From Candidatus Nitrotoga sp. CP45 (GTDB taxonomy: Bacteria > Pseudomonadota > Gammaproteobacteria > Burkholderiales > Gallionellaceae): a stretch of DNA of 64,000 nucleotides. Made by a program: the position numbers and the translations under genes. Positions 48,190 through 57,845 of this stretch are shown here, piece by piece. Position 1 is the stretch's first letter. The number at the start of each line of letters is the position of its first letter. Where the stretch lies: contig CAMCFJ010000004.1 in assembly GCA_945874105.1 (NCBI GenBank), positions 60,448-124,447 of the forward strand, given 5' to 3'. The notes under the pieces are model-generated. The model worked only from the letters and a program-made list of their open reading frames with translations, made no database searches and was not told where the DNA came from.

Positions 48190-51067
48190 AATGTCTTGCT
48201 CCTGATTTAATGTCGAGATCGCAGCGGAATGCAGCGTCTATCACCGCCTTCTGTTGTTCATTATGCACTGCCAAATAGCCAGCTGCAGGCGATGCCGAGG
48301 AAGATCTCAACGCATAAGCAAGCCTCATACCGTCACGCAAATGGCGCAGCAGATAGTGCTGAATGCGATGCCACGCGCCCTGATTGCCCGGCTCTTCTTG
48401 ACACCACAGCAATTCCGTCGCATTTGGATACTCGGCAATCTGTGCCGCAAAAGCATCATGCGGAAAAGGATAAAGTTGTTCCAGCCGGATAATCGTCACC
48501 TCTTCCGGAGACAAGGACTTCGGGGATATATTTTGAATGCCGCGTTCGCGTCGCGCAGCCTTAAGCTCATAATAAATTTTTCCGCTACACACGATAATAC
48601 GCCGCACCTTGGCAGCTTCCAGCACATCCACTTCTCCAATCACTGGCTGAAATGAACCCTGAGCCAAGTCATTCAGCGGCGAAGATGCATCCTTGCTGCG
48701 CAACATGCTTTTGGGCGTAAACACGATAAGCGGCTTGCGTATCGGGCGCAACATCTGGCGGCGCAGCAAATGAAACATCTGAGCCGGAGTGGAAGGGATG
48801 CACACTTGAATATTGTAATCTGCACATAGCTGAAGATAGCGCTCAATACGCCCAGACGAATGTTCCGGCCCCTGCCCTTCATAACCATGCGGCAAAAACA
48901 TCACCAGCCCGCACATGCGCCCCCACTTGTCTTCCCCGGACGAGATGAATTGATCGATTACCACCTGCGCACCATTAGCGAAATCGCCAAACTGCCCTTC
49001 CCAAATAACCAGCGAATTAGGTTCAGCACTAGCATAACCATACTCAAATGCCAGCACCGCCTCTTCCGAAAGAATGGAATCAATCACGATGAAATCGGCC
49101 TGATCCGGCGCAATATTTTGCAAGGGAATGTGATAGCCCTTGTCCCACTGCACGCGGTTTTGGTCGTGCAGCACGGCATGACGGTGGAAAAAGGTTCCGC
49201 GCGCGCTGTCTTCCCCGGACAAACGAACCGGAATGCCCTCATCTACCAAGCTGGCATAGGCCAGGTTTTCTGCCATACCCCAATCCAAAGCCAGTTCGCC
49301 ATTACCCATGGCGCGGCGGTCGGTGATAATTTTTTCCACGCGCGAATGGAGCTTGAAATCCGTCGGTATTTCCGTCAACCGCTGAGCCAATTTTTGCAAC
49401 TGTTCATGCGGAATGGCAGTATTCACCGCTACGTCCCAAGACACACCACTCCTGAACTTAGACCAATTTACTGCGAATTCCTTATTAAAGTCATTCAGCA
49501 CTGGCTGGATCGGATTGATGCCCTCATCCATCGCGCGACGATAGGCCGCGATCATCGCTTCCGGCTCCCCTTCCTCCACCACATTTTGTTCTAACAGACG
49601 CTTGGCATACAACGCACGTGTGCCCGGATGCTGGTTGATATAACGGTACATGAACGGCTGCGTAACCAGCGGCTCATCCTGCTCGTTATGACCCAGCTTG
49701 CGGAAACACACCATGTCAATTACTACGTCCCTTTTGAAGGTCATGCGGTAATCCAGTGCAATTTCGGCAATTAACAATACCGCTTCTGGATCATCCCCAT
49801 TCACATGAAAAATCGGTGCTTCTATCATCTTCGCTACATCGGTACAGTGCAAAGAAGATCGGGCATCACGCTTGTCCGAAGTAGTAAATCCGATCTGGTT
49901 ATTAATAATGATATGCACTGTGCCGCCCGTGTGATAGCCGCGCGTTTGGGACAAGCTGAACGTTTCCATGATCACGCCTTGTCCGGCGAAAGCCGCATCG
50001 CCGTGCAGCAATACCGGCAGTACCTCGCGCCCTTCCTTGTCGCCGCGACGATGCTGGCGCGCGCGCACCGAGCCTTCTACCACCGGATTAACGATTTCAA
50101 GGTGTGAGGGATTAAACGCCAAAGCCAAGTGCATCGCTCCGCCCGGCGTAGGAATATCCGAGGAAAAACCTTGGTGATATTTCACATCACCGGAAGTCAG
50201 CTGCTCACTGTGCTTACCTTCAAATTCAGCGAATAAATCACGCGGCAACTTGCCTAGCGTGTTCACTGCCACATTCAAGCGCCCACGATGCGCCATACCG
50301 ATAACTGTCTCTCGAACGCCCTGCGTGCCTGCACGTTGCAATATATGTTCGAGCAGCGGAATAAGCGATTCACCGCCCTCCAGCGAAAAACGCTTCTGGC
50401 CGACGTACTTGGTATGCAGATAACGCTCCAACGTTTCGGCAGCAGTCAACCGCTCCAGGATACGGTGCTGCATGTCAGCGCTGTAATTTGGCTGGCCGCG
50501 CACGCTCTCCAGCCGATTTTGGATCCAGCGCTTCTGCACAACATCATTGATATACATATACTCTGCACCTATGCTGCCGCAATAGGTTTGGCGCACCAGC
50601 TGCAGAATTTCACGCAGCGTCATGCGTGGCGGCGCCACCAGAGAGCCCGTCTCGAATGTTATATCCATGTCCGCCACAGTGAGGTCGTGAAAGGCTGGAT
50701 CCAATTCGGGCACTTCAGGCTTGGCATGTCGGTTAAGCGGATCGAGGCTGGCGCGGCGCACCCCGAGGAAACGATGGGCATTGATAAGTTGCAGCACAGC
50801 CACTTGCTTGCGTGCCATATCAGCATCTTGAGCTGTGCCTTGCGCACCCGTTAACGGCAAGGCAGCAAAAGCACGCACTATCGGGCTATGCGCCAAGTCA
50901 TGCAGCGCCGCGCTCGGCCTCTTTTGCAAAGCATCGAAGTAGGCACGCCATTCATCCGAAACCAAATCGGGGGCGCTCAAATATGCCTCGTACAGCCCTT
51001 CAATGTACGCCGCATTGGCACCAAACAACATGGAGTTGCCCAGCATGGTTTGCATTACCGACGTCAT
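48179..51067 (-). CDS. sucA: 2-Oxoglutarate dehydrogenase E1
   Basis: The 962-residue thiamine-diphosphate enzyme decarboxylates 2-oxoglutarate. The N-terminal E2-interaction segment ([20 protein letters not shown]), the [16 protein letters not shown] motif, the ThDP-binding region [16 protein letters not shown] and [16 protein letters not shown] are all present. The C-terminal transketolase-like part includes [20 protein letters not shown]. Length is typical. It follows gltA by 161 bases and overlaps sucB. Confidence 0.97.
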   Translation of the reverse strand: MTSVMQTMLGNSMLFGANAAYIEGLYEAYLSAPDLVSDEWRAYFDALQKRPSAALHDLAHSPIVRAFAALPLTGAQGTAQDADMARKQVAVLQLINAHRFLGVRRASLDPLNRHAKPEVPELDPAFHDLTVADMDITFETGSLVAPPRMTLREILQLVRQTYCGSIGAEYMYINDVVQKRWIQNRLESVRGQPNYSADMQHRILERLTAAETLERYLHTKYVGQKRFSLEGGESLIPLLEHILQRAGTQGVRETVIGMAHRGRLNVAVNTLGKLPRDLFAEFEGKHSEQLTSGDVKYHQGFSSDIPTPGGAMHLALAFNPSHLEIVNPVVEGSVRARQHRRGDKEGREVLPVLLHGDAAFAGQGVIMETFSLSQTRGYHTGGTVHIIINNQIGFTTSDKRDARSSLHCTDVAKMIEAPIFHVNGDDPEAVLLIAEIALDYRMTFKRDVVIDMVCFRKLGHNEQDEPLVTQPFMYRYINQHPGTRALYAKRLLEQNVVEEGEPEAMIAAYRRAMDEGINPIQPVLNDFNKEFAVNWSKFRSGVSWDVAVNTAIPHEQLQKLAQRLTEIPTDFKLHSRVEKIITDRRAMGNGELALDWGMAENLAYASLVDEGIPVRLSGEDSARGTFFHRHAVLHDQNRVQWDKGYHIPLQNIAPDQADFIVIDSILSEEAVLAFEYGYASAEPNSLVIWEGQFGDFANGAQVVIDQFISSGEDKWGRMCGLVMFLPHGYEGQGPEHSSGRIERYLQLCADYNIQVCIPSTPAQMFHLLRRQMLRPIRKPLIVFTPKSMLRSKDASSPLNDLAQGSFQPVIGEVDVLEAAKVRRIIVCSGKIYYELKAARRERGIQNISPKSLSPEEVTIIRLEQLYPFPHDAFAAQIAEYPNATELLWCQEEPGNQGAWHRIQHYLLRHLRDGMRLAYALRSSSASPAAGYLAVHNEQQKAVIDAAFRCDLDIKSGARHYAN

Positions 51068-51228
51068 ATATTATTACCCATCTGTTTATGTCGCCATGTC
51101 TTTGCGCTTCACTGCTTCATCAAACTTCTGCTCTTTGGTATCAAATATCTTCAACACAATATGACGCCAAAGCGTAAAAATCCTCCAGCCTCTATTTTTC
51201 CATCCATGTAAAGTTTTGCTATCCGGCT

Positions 51229-52515
51229 TTAACGCTTGGCAAGCGGGACAAAATTGCGCTGCGTCGCACCCTGATACAACTGACGTGGACGACCAATCTT
51301 ACGCTCACTGTCGGCAATCATTTCATTCCACTGCGACACCCAGCCTATGGTGCGTGCCACGGCAAAAATTACTGTGAACATATTGCTCGGAATACCCAAC
51401 GCGCGCAGCACGATTCCGGAATAAAAATCCACGTTGGGATACAGTTTGCGCTCTATGAAATATTCGTCCCGCAGCGCAATCTGCTCCAGTTCCAGCGCCA
51501 TTAAAAATAGCGGGTCCTTCTCCAACTTCAGCTCTTTGAGCACTTCATAACAAGTAGCGCGCATCACTTTCGCGCGCGGGTCCATGTTTTTGTATACCCG
51601 GTGACCAAAGCCCATCAGACGGTATTTTTTGTCCTTCACACCCTTCATAAAATCAGCCACGCGCGACACATCACCGATCTCTTCCAGCATCTTCAGCACT
51701 GCCTCATTCGCACCGCCGTGCGCTGGCCCCCACAGTGCCGCAATGCCGGAAGACACGCACGCGAATGGATTTGCCCCACTGGAACCGGCCAGCCGTACAG
51801 TCGAAGTCGAGGCGTTCTGTTCGTGATCAGCGTGCAGAATCAAAATACGCTCCAGTGCACGCACCAGTTTCTGGTTCGGCACATAGTCTTCTGCCGGAGT
51901 AGCGAACATCATGTACATGAAATTTTCCACGTAACTGAATTCATTCTTCGGAAACATAAACGGGAAGCCGGTGTAGTACTTGTAGGTCATTGCGGCGATG
52001 GTCGGTACCTTGGCCAACAGGCGTAACGCCGAAATTTCGCGATGTTCCGGGTTATTGATATCAAGCGAATCATGATAAAAAGCCGACAGCGCACCCACCA
52101 CTCCAACCATTACCGCCATCGGGTGAGCGTCGCGGCGGAAGCCGTTAAAAAACCGGGCAAGCTGATCATGCACCATGGTGTGCTGCATAACCTTTCCCTT
52201 GAACTCGCTTTTCTGTGCTGCATTCGGTAACTCACCGTGCAGCAGCAAGTAGCACACTTCCAGGAAATCCGACTTTTCCGCCAGTTGTTCGATGGGATAA
52301 CCGCGGTAATACAGCAACCCGGCATCGCCATCAATAAAAGTGATACTGGAAGAGCAACTGGCGGTGGAAACGAACGCCGGATCGTAAGTAAACATGCCGA
52401 GTTTACCCAATCCGCGGATGTCGATCACATCAGGACCCAGAGTGCCGGACAGTATCGGCAACTCGATACTACGGCCATCATCCAGCATCAGTGTTGCAAC
52501 ACGTTTTTCTATCAT
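51229..52515 (-). CDS. gltA: Type II citrate synthase
   Basis: The 428-residue enzyme condenses acetyl-CoA and oxaloacetate. Active-site segments are [40 protein letters not shown] (catalytic His) and [15 protein letters not shown], with the catalytic Asp in [11 protein letters not shown]. The N-terminal beta domain ([20 protein letters not shown]) marks the hexameric, NADH-inhibited Gram-negative type. It follows sdhE by 52 bases. Confidence 0.97.
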   Translation of the reverse strand: MIEKRVATLMLDDGRSIELPILSGTLGPDVIDIRGLGKLGMFTYDPAFVSTASCSSSITFIDGDAGLLYYRGYPIEQLAEKSDFLEVCYLLLHGELPNAAQKSEFKGKVMQHTMVHDQLARFFNGFRRDAHPMAVMVGVVGALSAFYHDSLDINNPEHREISALRLLAKVPTIAAMTYKYYTGFPFMFPKNEFSYVENFMYMMFATPAEDYVPNQKLVRALERILILHADHEQNASTSTVRLAGSSGANPFACVSSGIAALWGPAHGGANEAVLKMLEEIGDVSRVADFMKGVKDKKYRLMGFGHRVYKNMDPRAKVMRATCYEVLKELKLEKDPLFLMALELEQIALRDEYFIERKLYPNVDFYSGIVLRALGIPSNMFTVIFAVARTIGWVSQWNEMIADSERKIGRPRQLYQGATQRNFVPLAKR

Positions 52516-52567
52516 TTCGCCTCCTGTTTTTACATCTTTATGTCGCAGCAGATCATGCTACTAAAGT

Positions 52568-52804
52568 TCAAACTGCATGAAGTAATTCTAGCACTGCACA
52601 GCGTTCACTTTGCAGCGGCGAAGGCCGCGTGTTAGTAATCATATCCCAGAGTGTCGGGTCGGGCATATCCAGCAACAGATCAAATGCAGCCTGCTGCGCA
52701 TCATCCAAATTTGCATAATGCTGCTCGATGAATCGACCCAGCACGATGTCAAGTTCCAACAGGCCACGTCGACAGCGCCAGCGCACGCGCTCAAGCTCTT
52801 TCAT
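52568..52804 (-). CDS. sdhE: Succinate dehydrogenase assembly factor (FAD insertion)
   Basis: The 78-residue protein belongs to the SdhE/YgfY family that promotes covalent FAD attachment to SdhA. The conserved RWRCRRGLLELDIVLGRFIE contains the RGxxELD motif, and the five-helix fold length is standard. Its ATG overlaps the sdhB stop (ATGA), indicating coupling in the sdh operon. Confidence 0.93.
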   Translation of the reverse strand: MKELERVRWRCRRGLLELDIVLGRFIEQHYANLDDAQQAAFDLLLDMPDPTLWDMITNTRPSPLQSERCAVLELLHAV

Positions 52805-53496
52805 ACCGTACGCTTCACCATCAAAGTTTTAATTTTTCCTATGGCAGCTGTGGGATTCAAACCTTTTGGGCATACATCCGCACAATTCATAATAGTGTGG
52901 CATCGAAACAGCCGGTACGGATCTTCCAGATTATCCAGTCGCTCGCTCGTTGCCTGATCGCGGCTATCGACGATAAATCGATAAGCTTGCAGTAATCCGG
53001 CAGGGCCTACAAACTTATCCGGATTCCACCAAAATGACGGGCAAGCAGTAGTGCAACAGGCGCACAAAATGCATTCATATAAACCATCCAACTCGGCGCG
53101 CTGCGCTGGCGACTGTAAGCGCTCGGTTTCCGGCGGCGGATCGTTATTCACCAAATACGGCTTGATCGAATGGTACTGCTTGAAAAACTGTGTCATGTCC
53201 ACGATCAGGTCACGTATCACTGGCAGGCCGGGCAACGGACGCAATTCAATTGGTTGCTTCAAACTGGACAGCTGCGTAATGCAAGCCAAGCCATTGCGCC
53301 CATTAATATTCATGGCATCCGAGCCGCACACTCCTTCGCGACAAGATTTGCGCAAGCTCAAGCTGTCGTCCTGCTCCCTGATTAGAAGCAGAGCATCCAG
53401 CAACATCATATCGCCCGCTTCTATATCCAGCTCATAATTGCGCATATAAGGCTGCTCGTCGGTTTCGGGGTTATACCGGTAAATTTTGAATTTCAT
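52801..53496 (-). CDS. sdhB: Succinate dehydrogenase iron-sulfur subunit
   Basis: The 231-residue subunit carries electrons from FAD to quinone. The [2Fe-2S] ligands are in SCREGVCGSDAMNINGRNGL with a further Cys. The [4Fe-4S] and [3Fe-4S] ligands are in CILCACCTTACPSFWW and CHTIMNCADVCPKGLNP. Length is normal and GGAG precedes the ATG. Normally sdhB follows sdhA within a few bases. Here a DUF262 gene and 317 further bases separate them, so sdhB depends on readthrough or on a local promoter. Confidence 0.97.
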   Translation of the reverse strand: MKFKIYRYNPETDEQPYMRNYELDIEAGDMMLLDALLLIREQDDSLSLRKSCREGVCGSDAMNINGRNGLACITQLSSLKQPIELRPLPGLPVIRDLIVDMTQFFKQYHSIKPYLVNNDPPPETERLQSPAQRAELDGLYECILCACCTTACPSFWWNPDKFVGPAGLLQAYRFIVDSRDQATSERLDNLEDPYRLFRCHTIMNCADVCPKGLNPTAAIGKIKTLMVKRTV

Positions 53497-53813
53497 GGTT
53501 TACTTTCTCCGCTAATCGCTTCGAGCCAACTGCCTGCACCATCCGTGCATCTTGAGTAGCCACCTACATCAAGATAATTGCAAATTCACCGCGTACTTTT
53601 AAACTCGACCATAGGCCGCCAGCACGCTTTATTTTTTGAGTTATTTTGAGTGCTTCAGTCACTGGCCACGTTGCAGATAGTCGTCATACACAAGGCTACC
53701 GAAGCTCACTTTTCACGCAATGTTGGAAGCTATGGCGGCTTACGTCACTTCAATGAGGAGGGTCGAATCCAGTGCTGCAGCTAAGTCCGACAGGGTTGCC
53801 AACCTATAATCTA
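53497..53813 (-). other. Spacer upstream of sdhB with a possible antitoxin-like remnant
   Basis: This 317-base stretch is part of the insertion between sdhA and sdhB. From about 53812 to 53740 the minus strand can be read as DYRLATLSDLAAALDSTLLI followed by EVT and a stop. This resembles the end of XRE-type helix-turn-helix antitoxins, but it is too short for certainty and has no start. The remainder shows no ORF, no clear terminator and no recognisable promoter apart from the sdhB ribosome-binding site. Confidence 0.35.
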
Positions 53814-55211
53814 TTACGTCAAGGCCAGCACTTTCATAATCGTAACCATTTCCTGATACCTGTTCTTCCAACTGACACACCAAGAAGTAGTAGTACCAAT
53901 TTTATTAGCAGAAAAAGCGCCACGAAATTCATCATCACTAGGATAAATCGATTGCATAGCCTCCAATGCAGCTGCCGCATTGCGGATATCGCCTCTGGCA
54001 ATTTTTTGTGCCACTAAATAATAAATACTCTCTTGTTTGTTCGACGGCTGGCTACCAATTACAACGTATCGAAACGAAATCGCCATACAGTTACGCAGCA
54101 CGCGTTCAAAGTCACTCGCAGATAGCATTCGATGAGCTGCCATAAGCAATGACAAAGGCTGGCGCATTTTGAGCAAGTGCAAGTCCCGAATATTCTCCTT
54201 GAGATCAACAGGCCATTGTGATGATTCCACTTGGGTAAGTGCCTGATAGGCATTCACATCTTCTTCCATACCCTGTAGCAGCTCGAACACTTTCTCACTG
54301 CTTGTAACACTGGAGCGTATGGTTCTAAAAAGTTCGGGCTGCGTGATCAAGGAATGGCGACTAATCCAGTACATCAGCAAAAAATCGGGGAAGTTTTCGC
54401 CACCCAAGCGAACTATCATTGCTTCCCAGCGATCATCCAATGCTTTCATTTCATGCAGATGATCCTTATCCGCATATAGCACAGAAAAAAGATGATTTTT
54501 CAGCAAATCCGTTGAGGATAAACGTATGCCGCGCGCATTGAGTGTTTCAAATACTTTAAAGACATTGAACTCATCAGTAACACTGATAACAGTAAACAAT
54601 AGCCTGTCACTGATAGCTTCAACAAGGCTTGCCAACATTACACCCTCATCCCCGCCAGCAGTTTTTGTATATTCACTCGTTTTCATCGCAAACCATTCGA
54701 ATGCTTTGCACAGCCTGAGCTCAGATTCATTACAACCCGCCTGAGGTAAATGATTCAGCGGGATCAGGTGATTTTGAAAGTACACATCGTTATTACGATT
54801 GAGCGTGAGCTTGGGTCGCGGCACTAGCGTTACCGGATCAAGATAAGCAATGTAGGTTTGACGAATTTGATCCAGTCGTTGCTGATTATTTTCCGGATTA
54901 TTTTTCTCTGCGATCAATCGCGTCAAATTCTTGAGCACCGCCAAAATAATCAGCATGAGGGTGGTCAAGCGCTGCTGTCCTTCAATCACGTCGAATGTCT
55001 TGTTATCATTCGATTGCAGCACAAGGTAGCCCATATAGTGCGCTGCCTCGCCATCGGCCTGAATAACCCCCTTAATATCTGCCCACAAATCTTCCCATTC
55101 ATTTTCCGTCCAGCTATAGTCCGGCTGAAAATGGGGTATACGGTAACTCAAGCCATTACTGATCAACTTGCGATACGTATTGTTTTCCGTTTTAAAATTG
55201 GTTGCAGACAT
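53814..55211 (-). CDS. DUF262 (GmrS-like) protein, C-terminally truncated, inside the sdh operon
   Basis: The 465-residue product has the DUF262 core: LSYRIPHFQPDYSWTENEWE (the IPxFQ motif) and FDVIEGQQRLTTLMLIILAV, where most family members have DGQQR. In GmrSD-type restriction and BREX-associated proteins this domain binds and hydrolyses nucleotides. Complete relatives continue into DUF1524 with an HNH nuclease motif, which is absent. Near residue 440 the frame appears shifted: another frame reads CQLEEQVSGNGYDYESAG, as in relatives just before the nuclease part. It starts 16 bases after the sdhA stop behind TCAGGAG, so it is probably translated from the sdh message. It is likely a remnant of a transferred defence gene. 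Confidence 0.8.
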   Translation of the reverse strand: MSATNFKTENNTYRKLISNGLSYRIPHFQPDYSWTENEWEDLWADIKGVIQADGEAAHYMGYLVLQSNDNKTFDVIEGQQRLTTLMLIILAVLKNLTRLIAEKNNPENNQQRLDQIRQTYIAYLDPVTLVPRPKLTLNRNNDVYFQNHLIPLNHLPQAGCNESELRLCKAFEWFAMKTSEYTKTAGGDEGVMLASLVEAISDRLLFTVISVTDEFNVFKVFETLNARGIRLSSTDLLKNHLFSVLYADKDHLHEMKALDDRWEAMIVRLGGENFPDFLLMYWISRHSLITQPELFRTIRSSVTSSEKVFELLQGMEEDVNAYQALTQVESSQWPVDLKENIRDLHLLKMRQPLSLLMAAHRMLSASDFERVLRNCMAISFRYVVIGSQPSNKQESIYYLVAQKIARGDIRNAAAALEAMQSIYPSDDEFRGAFSANKIGTTTSWCVSWKNRYQEMVTIMKVLALT

Positions 55212-55226
55212 GCTTCTATCTCCTGA

Positions 55227-56990
55227 TTAATACACCCGCGCTTTAAGCGGAAATGATTCCACTGTCAGCGGCTTCAATCGAACCGGCTTGTAATCCAGCT
55301 TTTGCCCATCGCTAAAATACAGTGAATGCTTCAACCAATGGTCGTCGTCACGTGCTGGAAAGTCATCGCGTGCGTGACCGCCACGGCTTTCTTGCCTCGC
55401 AGCAGCGGAAACCATTGTGGCTTGCGCTACCTCGATTAGGTTGTCGAGTTCCAATGCCTCCACGCATGCTGTATTAAACACCTTACTCTGATCATTGATC
55501 ATGGTATTTTTAACGCGCTCGGCCACTGTGCGAATCTTTTCCACGCCTTGAATCAACAGGTCAGGGAATCGGAATACACCGCAATGATTTTGCATCACGC
55601 GTCGCATTTCTGTCCCCACTTCGGCCACACTCTCACCATTTTTTTGCGATCTTAGCCTTGCAAGACGCGCCAGCGGACGCTCAGCGGCATCGTGCGGCAA
55701 TGGTTTTGGATGCGGGTTACGCTGCAAGTCCTCGATAATCTGCCGCGCCACCTCACGCCCAAACACCAGCAAATCAAGCAATGAATTGCAGCCGAGCCGG
55801 TTAGCACCATGCACCGACACGCAAGCGCATTCACCCACCGCATAAAACCCCTGCACCACTTCTTCCGGCCCTGTTTTGTAAGGGGCGACCACTTGGCCAT
55901 GATAATTAGTAGGAATTCCACCCATCATGTAATGCGCAGTAGGTACCACTGGAATTGGATCCAGGGCCGGATCAACATGCGCAAACTTTAGCGAAATCTC
56001 GCGAATACCGGGCAGGCGCTGGCGGATAACAGCATCACCGATGTGGTCAACCTTCAATAAAACATGATCGCCATGTTTACCGCAACCGCGTCCTTGCTTG
56101 ATCTCGGTGGCGATGGCGCGCGACACCACGTCGCGGCTGGCGAGGTCTTGGGCGTTTGGCGCATAGCGCGGCATAAAGCGCTCACCGTCCTTGTTAATAA
56201 GATAGCCGCCTTCGCCGCGTACACCTTCGGAAATCAGCACACCCGCGCCATACACGCCAGTGGGATGGAACTGAAAAAATTCCATGTCTTCCAGCGGAAT
56301 ACCGGCACGAGCTGCCATGCCGAGGCCGTCGCCGGTATTAATGTAAGCATTGGTGCTAGCCTGAAAAATGCGCGCCGCACCCCCGGTAGCAAACAGCGTG
56401 GCGCGTGCCTGCAAAATCATTACCTCGCTGGTTTCAATTTCCATCGCCACCACGCCAAGCACATCGCCGTCTTCATCGCGAATCAAATCCAGAGCCATCC
56501 ACTCCACGAAAAAAATGGTATTGGTCTGCATGTTTTTTTGATACAAGGTATGCAACAAGGCATGGCCAGTGCGATCAGCAGCGGCACAGGCGCGCTGCAC
56601 CGGGGTCTTGCCATAGTCTTGCATGTGGCCGCCAAATGAGCGCTGATAAATTTTTCCATTTTCCAAACGATCGAATGGCATGCCGAAGTGTTCTAGTTCG
56701 TATACCACTTCCGGCGCGGCGCGACACATGAATTCAATGGCATCTTGATCGCCCAGATAATCCGAACCTTTCACCGTGTCGTACATGTGCCAATGCCAAT
56801 TGTCCTCGCTGATGTTTCCCAATGACGCCGCAATACCACCTTGTGCCGCTACCGTGTGCGAACGTGTGGGAAATACCTTGGATAAAACCGCCACCTTAAG
56901 GCCCGCCTCAGACAATGCCAAAGCCGCGCGCATCCCCGCGCCTCCCGCCCCCACGATTACAACGTCAAATGTGCGTTTTGCCACTGCCAT
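55227..56990 (-). CDS. sdhA: Succinate dehydrogenase flavoprotein subunit
   Basis: The 587-residue catalytic subunit oxidises succinate to fumarate. The FAD motif [17 protein letters not shown], the flavin-linked His in [11 protein letters not shown] and the active-site [18 protein letters not shown] are present. The C-terminal [18 protein letters not shown] and [15 protein letters not shown] segments are also there. The track begins at 57020; I choose the ATG at 56990 ([11 protein letters not shown]), which overlaps the sdhD stop as ATGA. A foreign-looking DUF262 gene follows directly instead of sdhB. Confidence 0.97.
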   Translation of the reverse strand: MAVAKRTFDVVIVGAGGAGMRAALALSEAGLKVAVLSKVFPTRSHTVAAQGGIAASLGNISEDNWHWHMYDTVKGSDYLGDQDAIEFMCRAAPEVVYELEHFGMPFDRLENGKIYQRSFGGHMQDYGKTPVQRACAAADRTGHALLHTLYQKNMQTNTIFFVEWMALDLIRDEDGDVLGVVAMEIETSEVMILQARATLFATGGAARIFQASTNAYINTGDGLGMAARAGIPLEDMEFFQFHPTGVYGAGVLISEGVRGEGGYLINKDGERFMPRYAPNAQDLASRDVVSRAIATEIKQGRGCGKHGDHVLLKVDHIGDAVIRQRLPGIREISLKFAHVDPALDPIPVVPTAHYMMGGIPTNYHGQVVAPYKTGPEEVVQGFYAVGECACVSVHGANRLGCNSLLDLLVFGREVARQIIEDLQRNPHPKPLPHDAAERPLARLARLRSQKNGESVAEVGTEMRRVMQNHCGVFRFPDLLIQGVEKIRTVAERVKNTMINDQSKVFNTACVEALELDNLIEVAQATMVSAAARQESRGGHARDDFPARDDDHWLKHSLYFSDGQKLDYKPVRLKPLTVESFPLKARVY

Positions 56991-57367
56991 CACATTCCCC
57001 ACAAAATTTGTACTGCCCAAATCGAATACAGCAGCAGCGCCATTATCACCAATACATATATAACAAGGCGTTTTCTTGCCGACTTTACATAATCCATGAC
57101 AATGTCACGCACACCAATCCATGCGTGGTAGAAAACAGCAAACAGAAACAGCAAAGAGCACGAGCGCATCACCAAATTCGAAAACAATCCCGTCCAGGTG
57201 TTGTAATCAAGTCCGATCCAGGCATTGCTTTCAAAACTGGAATGCAGCACCACATAGCCCGCAATAAACAGCGTATAAGCCACCATCAGAACAGCGGTAA
57301 CACGCTGCACCAACCAATCCCGCAATCCATAATGCGCGCCGGTTACGATGCGATCTACCATAGCCAT
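56990..57367 (-). CDS. sdhD: Succinate dehydrogenase membrane anchor subunit D
   Basis: The protein (about 125 residues) has three membrane helices (about 20-38, 60-80 and 95-118) and anchors SdhAB; with SdhC it holds haem b and the quinone site. [15 protein letters not shown] and the [16 protein letters not shown] motif with the haem-ligand His are typical. The track start at 57508 lies deep in sdhC and is rejected. ATG 57367 or 57361 fits; TAGGAAC supports either. It overlaps sdhC and sdhA. Confidence 0.92.
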   Translation of the reverse strand: MAMVDRIVTGAHYGLRDWLVQRVTAVLMVAYTLFIAGYVVLHSSFESNAWIGLDYNTWTGLFSNLVMRSCSLLFLFAVFYHAWIGVRDIVMDYVKSARKRLVIYVLVIMALLLYSIWAVQILWGM

Positions 57368-57729
57368 GTTCCTATAAACAAGGTTAAACCCATACTCACA
57401 AACAACACCCACTTGCTGCTGGCACGTGCCTGCGCCAGCCCTACACCGATATGCATGTCTATCGCGAGATAACGTATTCCGGCGCAAAGGTGGTGTAAAA
57501 ATGCCCACAACAAGCTGATTAAAATTAATTTACTTGAGGGATATCGCAGCACCGCAACCAATTGAGTATAAGTCTCGATAGAAAACAAACTGTTCTGCAA
57601 CATCCTCAGGAACAGCGGCAAGGCAAAAAATAGCAACAATCCGCTAACACGATGCAGAATAGATACAAAGCCTGGCAAGGGCAATTTGATCAAGCGCAAA
57701 TCAAGATATTTAGGACGGATTTTATTCAT
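57355..57729 (-). CDS. sdhC: Succinate dehydrogenase cytochrome b subunit C
   Basis: The 124-residue membrane subunit starts best at the ATG at 57729 (MNKIRPKYLDLRLIKLPLPG), matching family N-termini; the track start adds 13 unrelated residues. SILHRVSGLLLFFALPLFL carries the quinone-site Ser/Arg, and the haem-ligand His is in LLWAFLHHLCAGIRYLAID. Three membrane helices are visible. It is the first gene of the sdhCDA-(DUF262)-BE-gltA-sucAB series. Confidence 0.92.
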   Translation of the reverse strand: MNKIRPKYLDLRLIKLPLPGFVSILHRVSGLLLFFALPLFLRMLQNSLFSIETYTQLVAVLRYPSSKLILISLLWAFLHHLCAGIRYLAIDMHIGVGLAQARASSKWVLFVSMGLTLFIGTWLW

Positions 57730-57845
57730 TGGCGCATATGAAGCGGAGTAATAAACCAACGTTTGCAATTTTACACCGGATAAGCGGTTAATTATAAATC
57801 AGAAGTGAGATCGGTGGACTTAATCAACGTAGCCTTGACTCCAAT

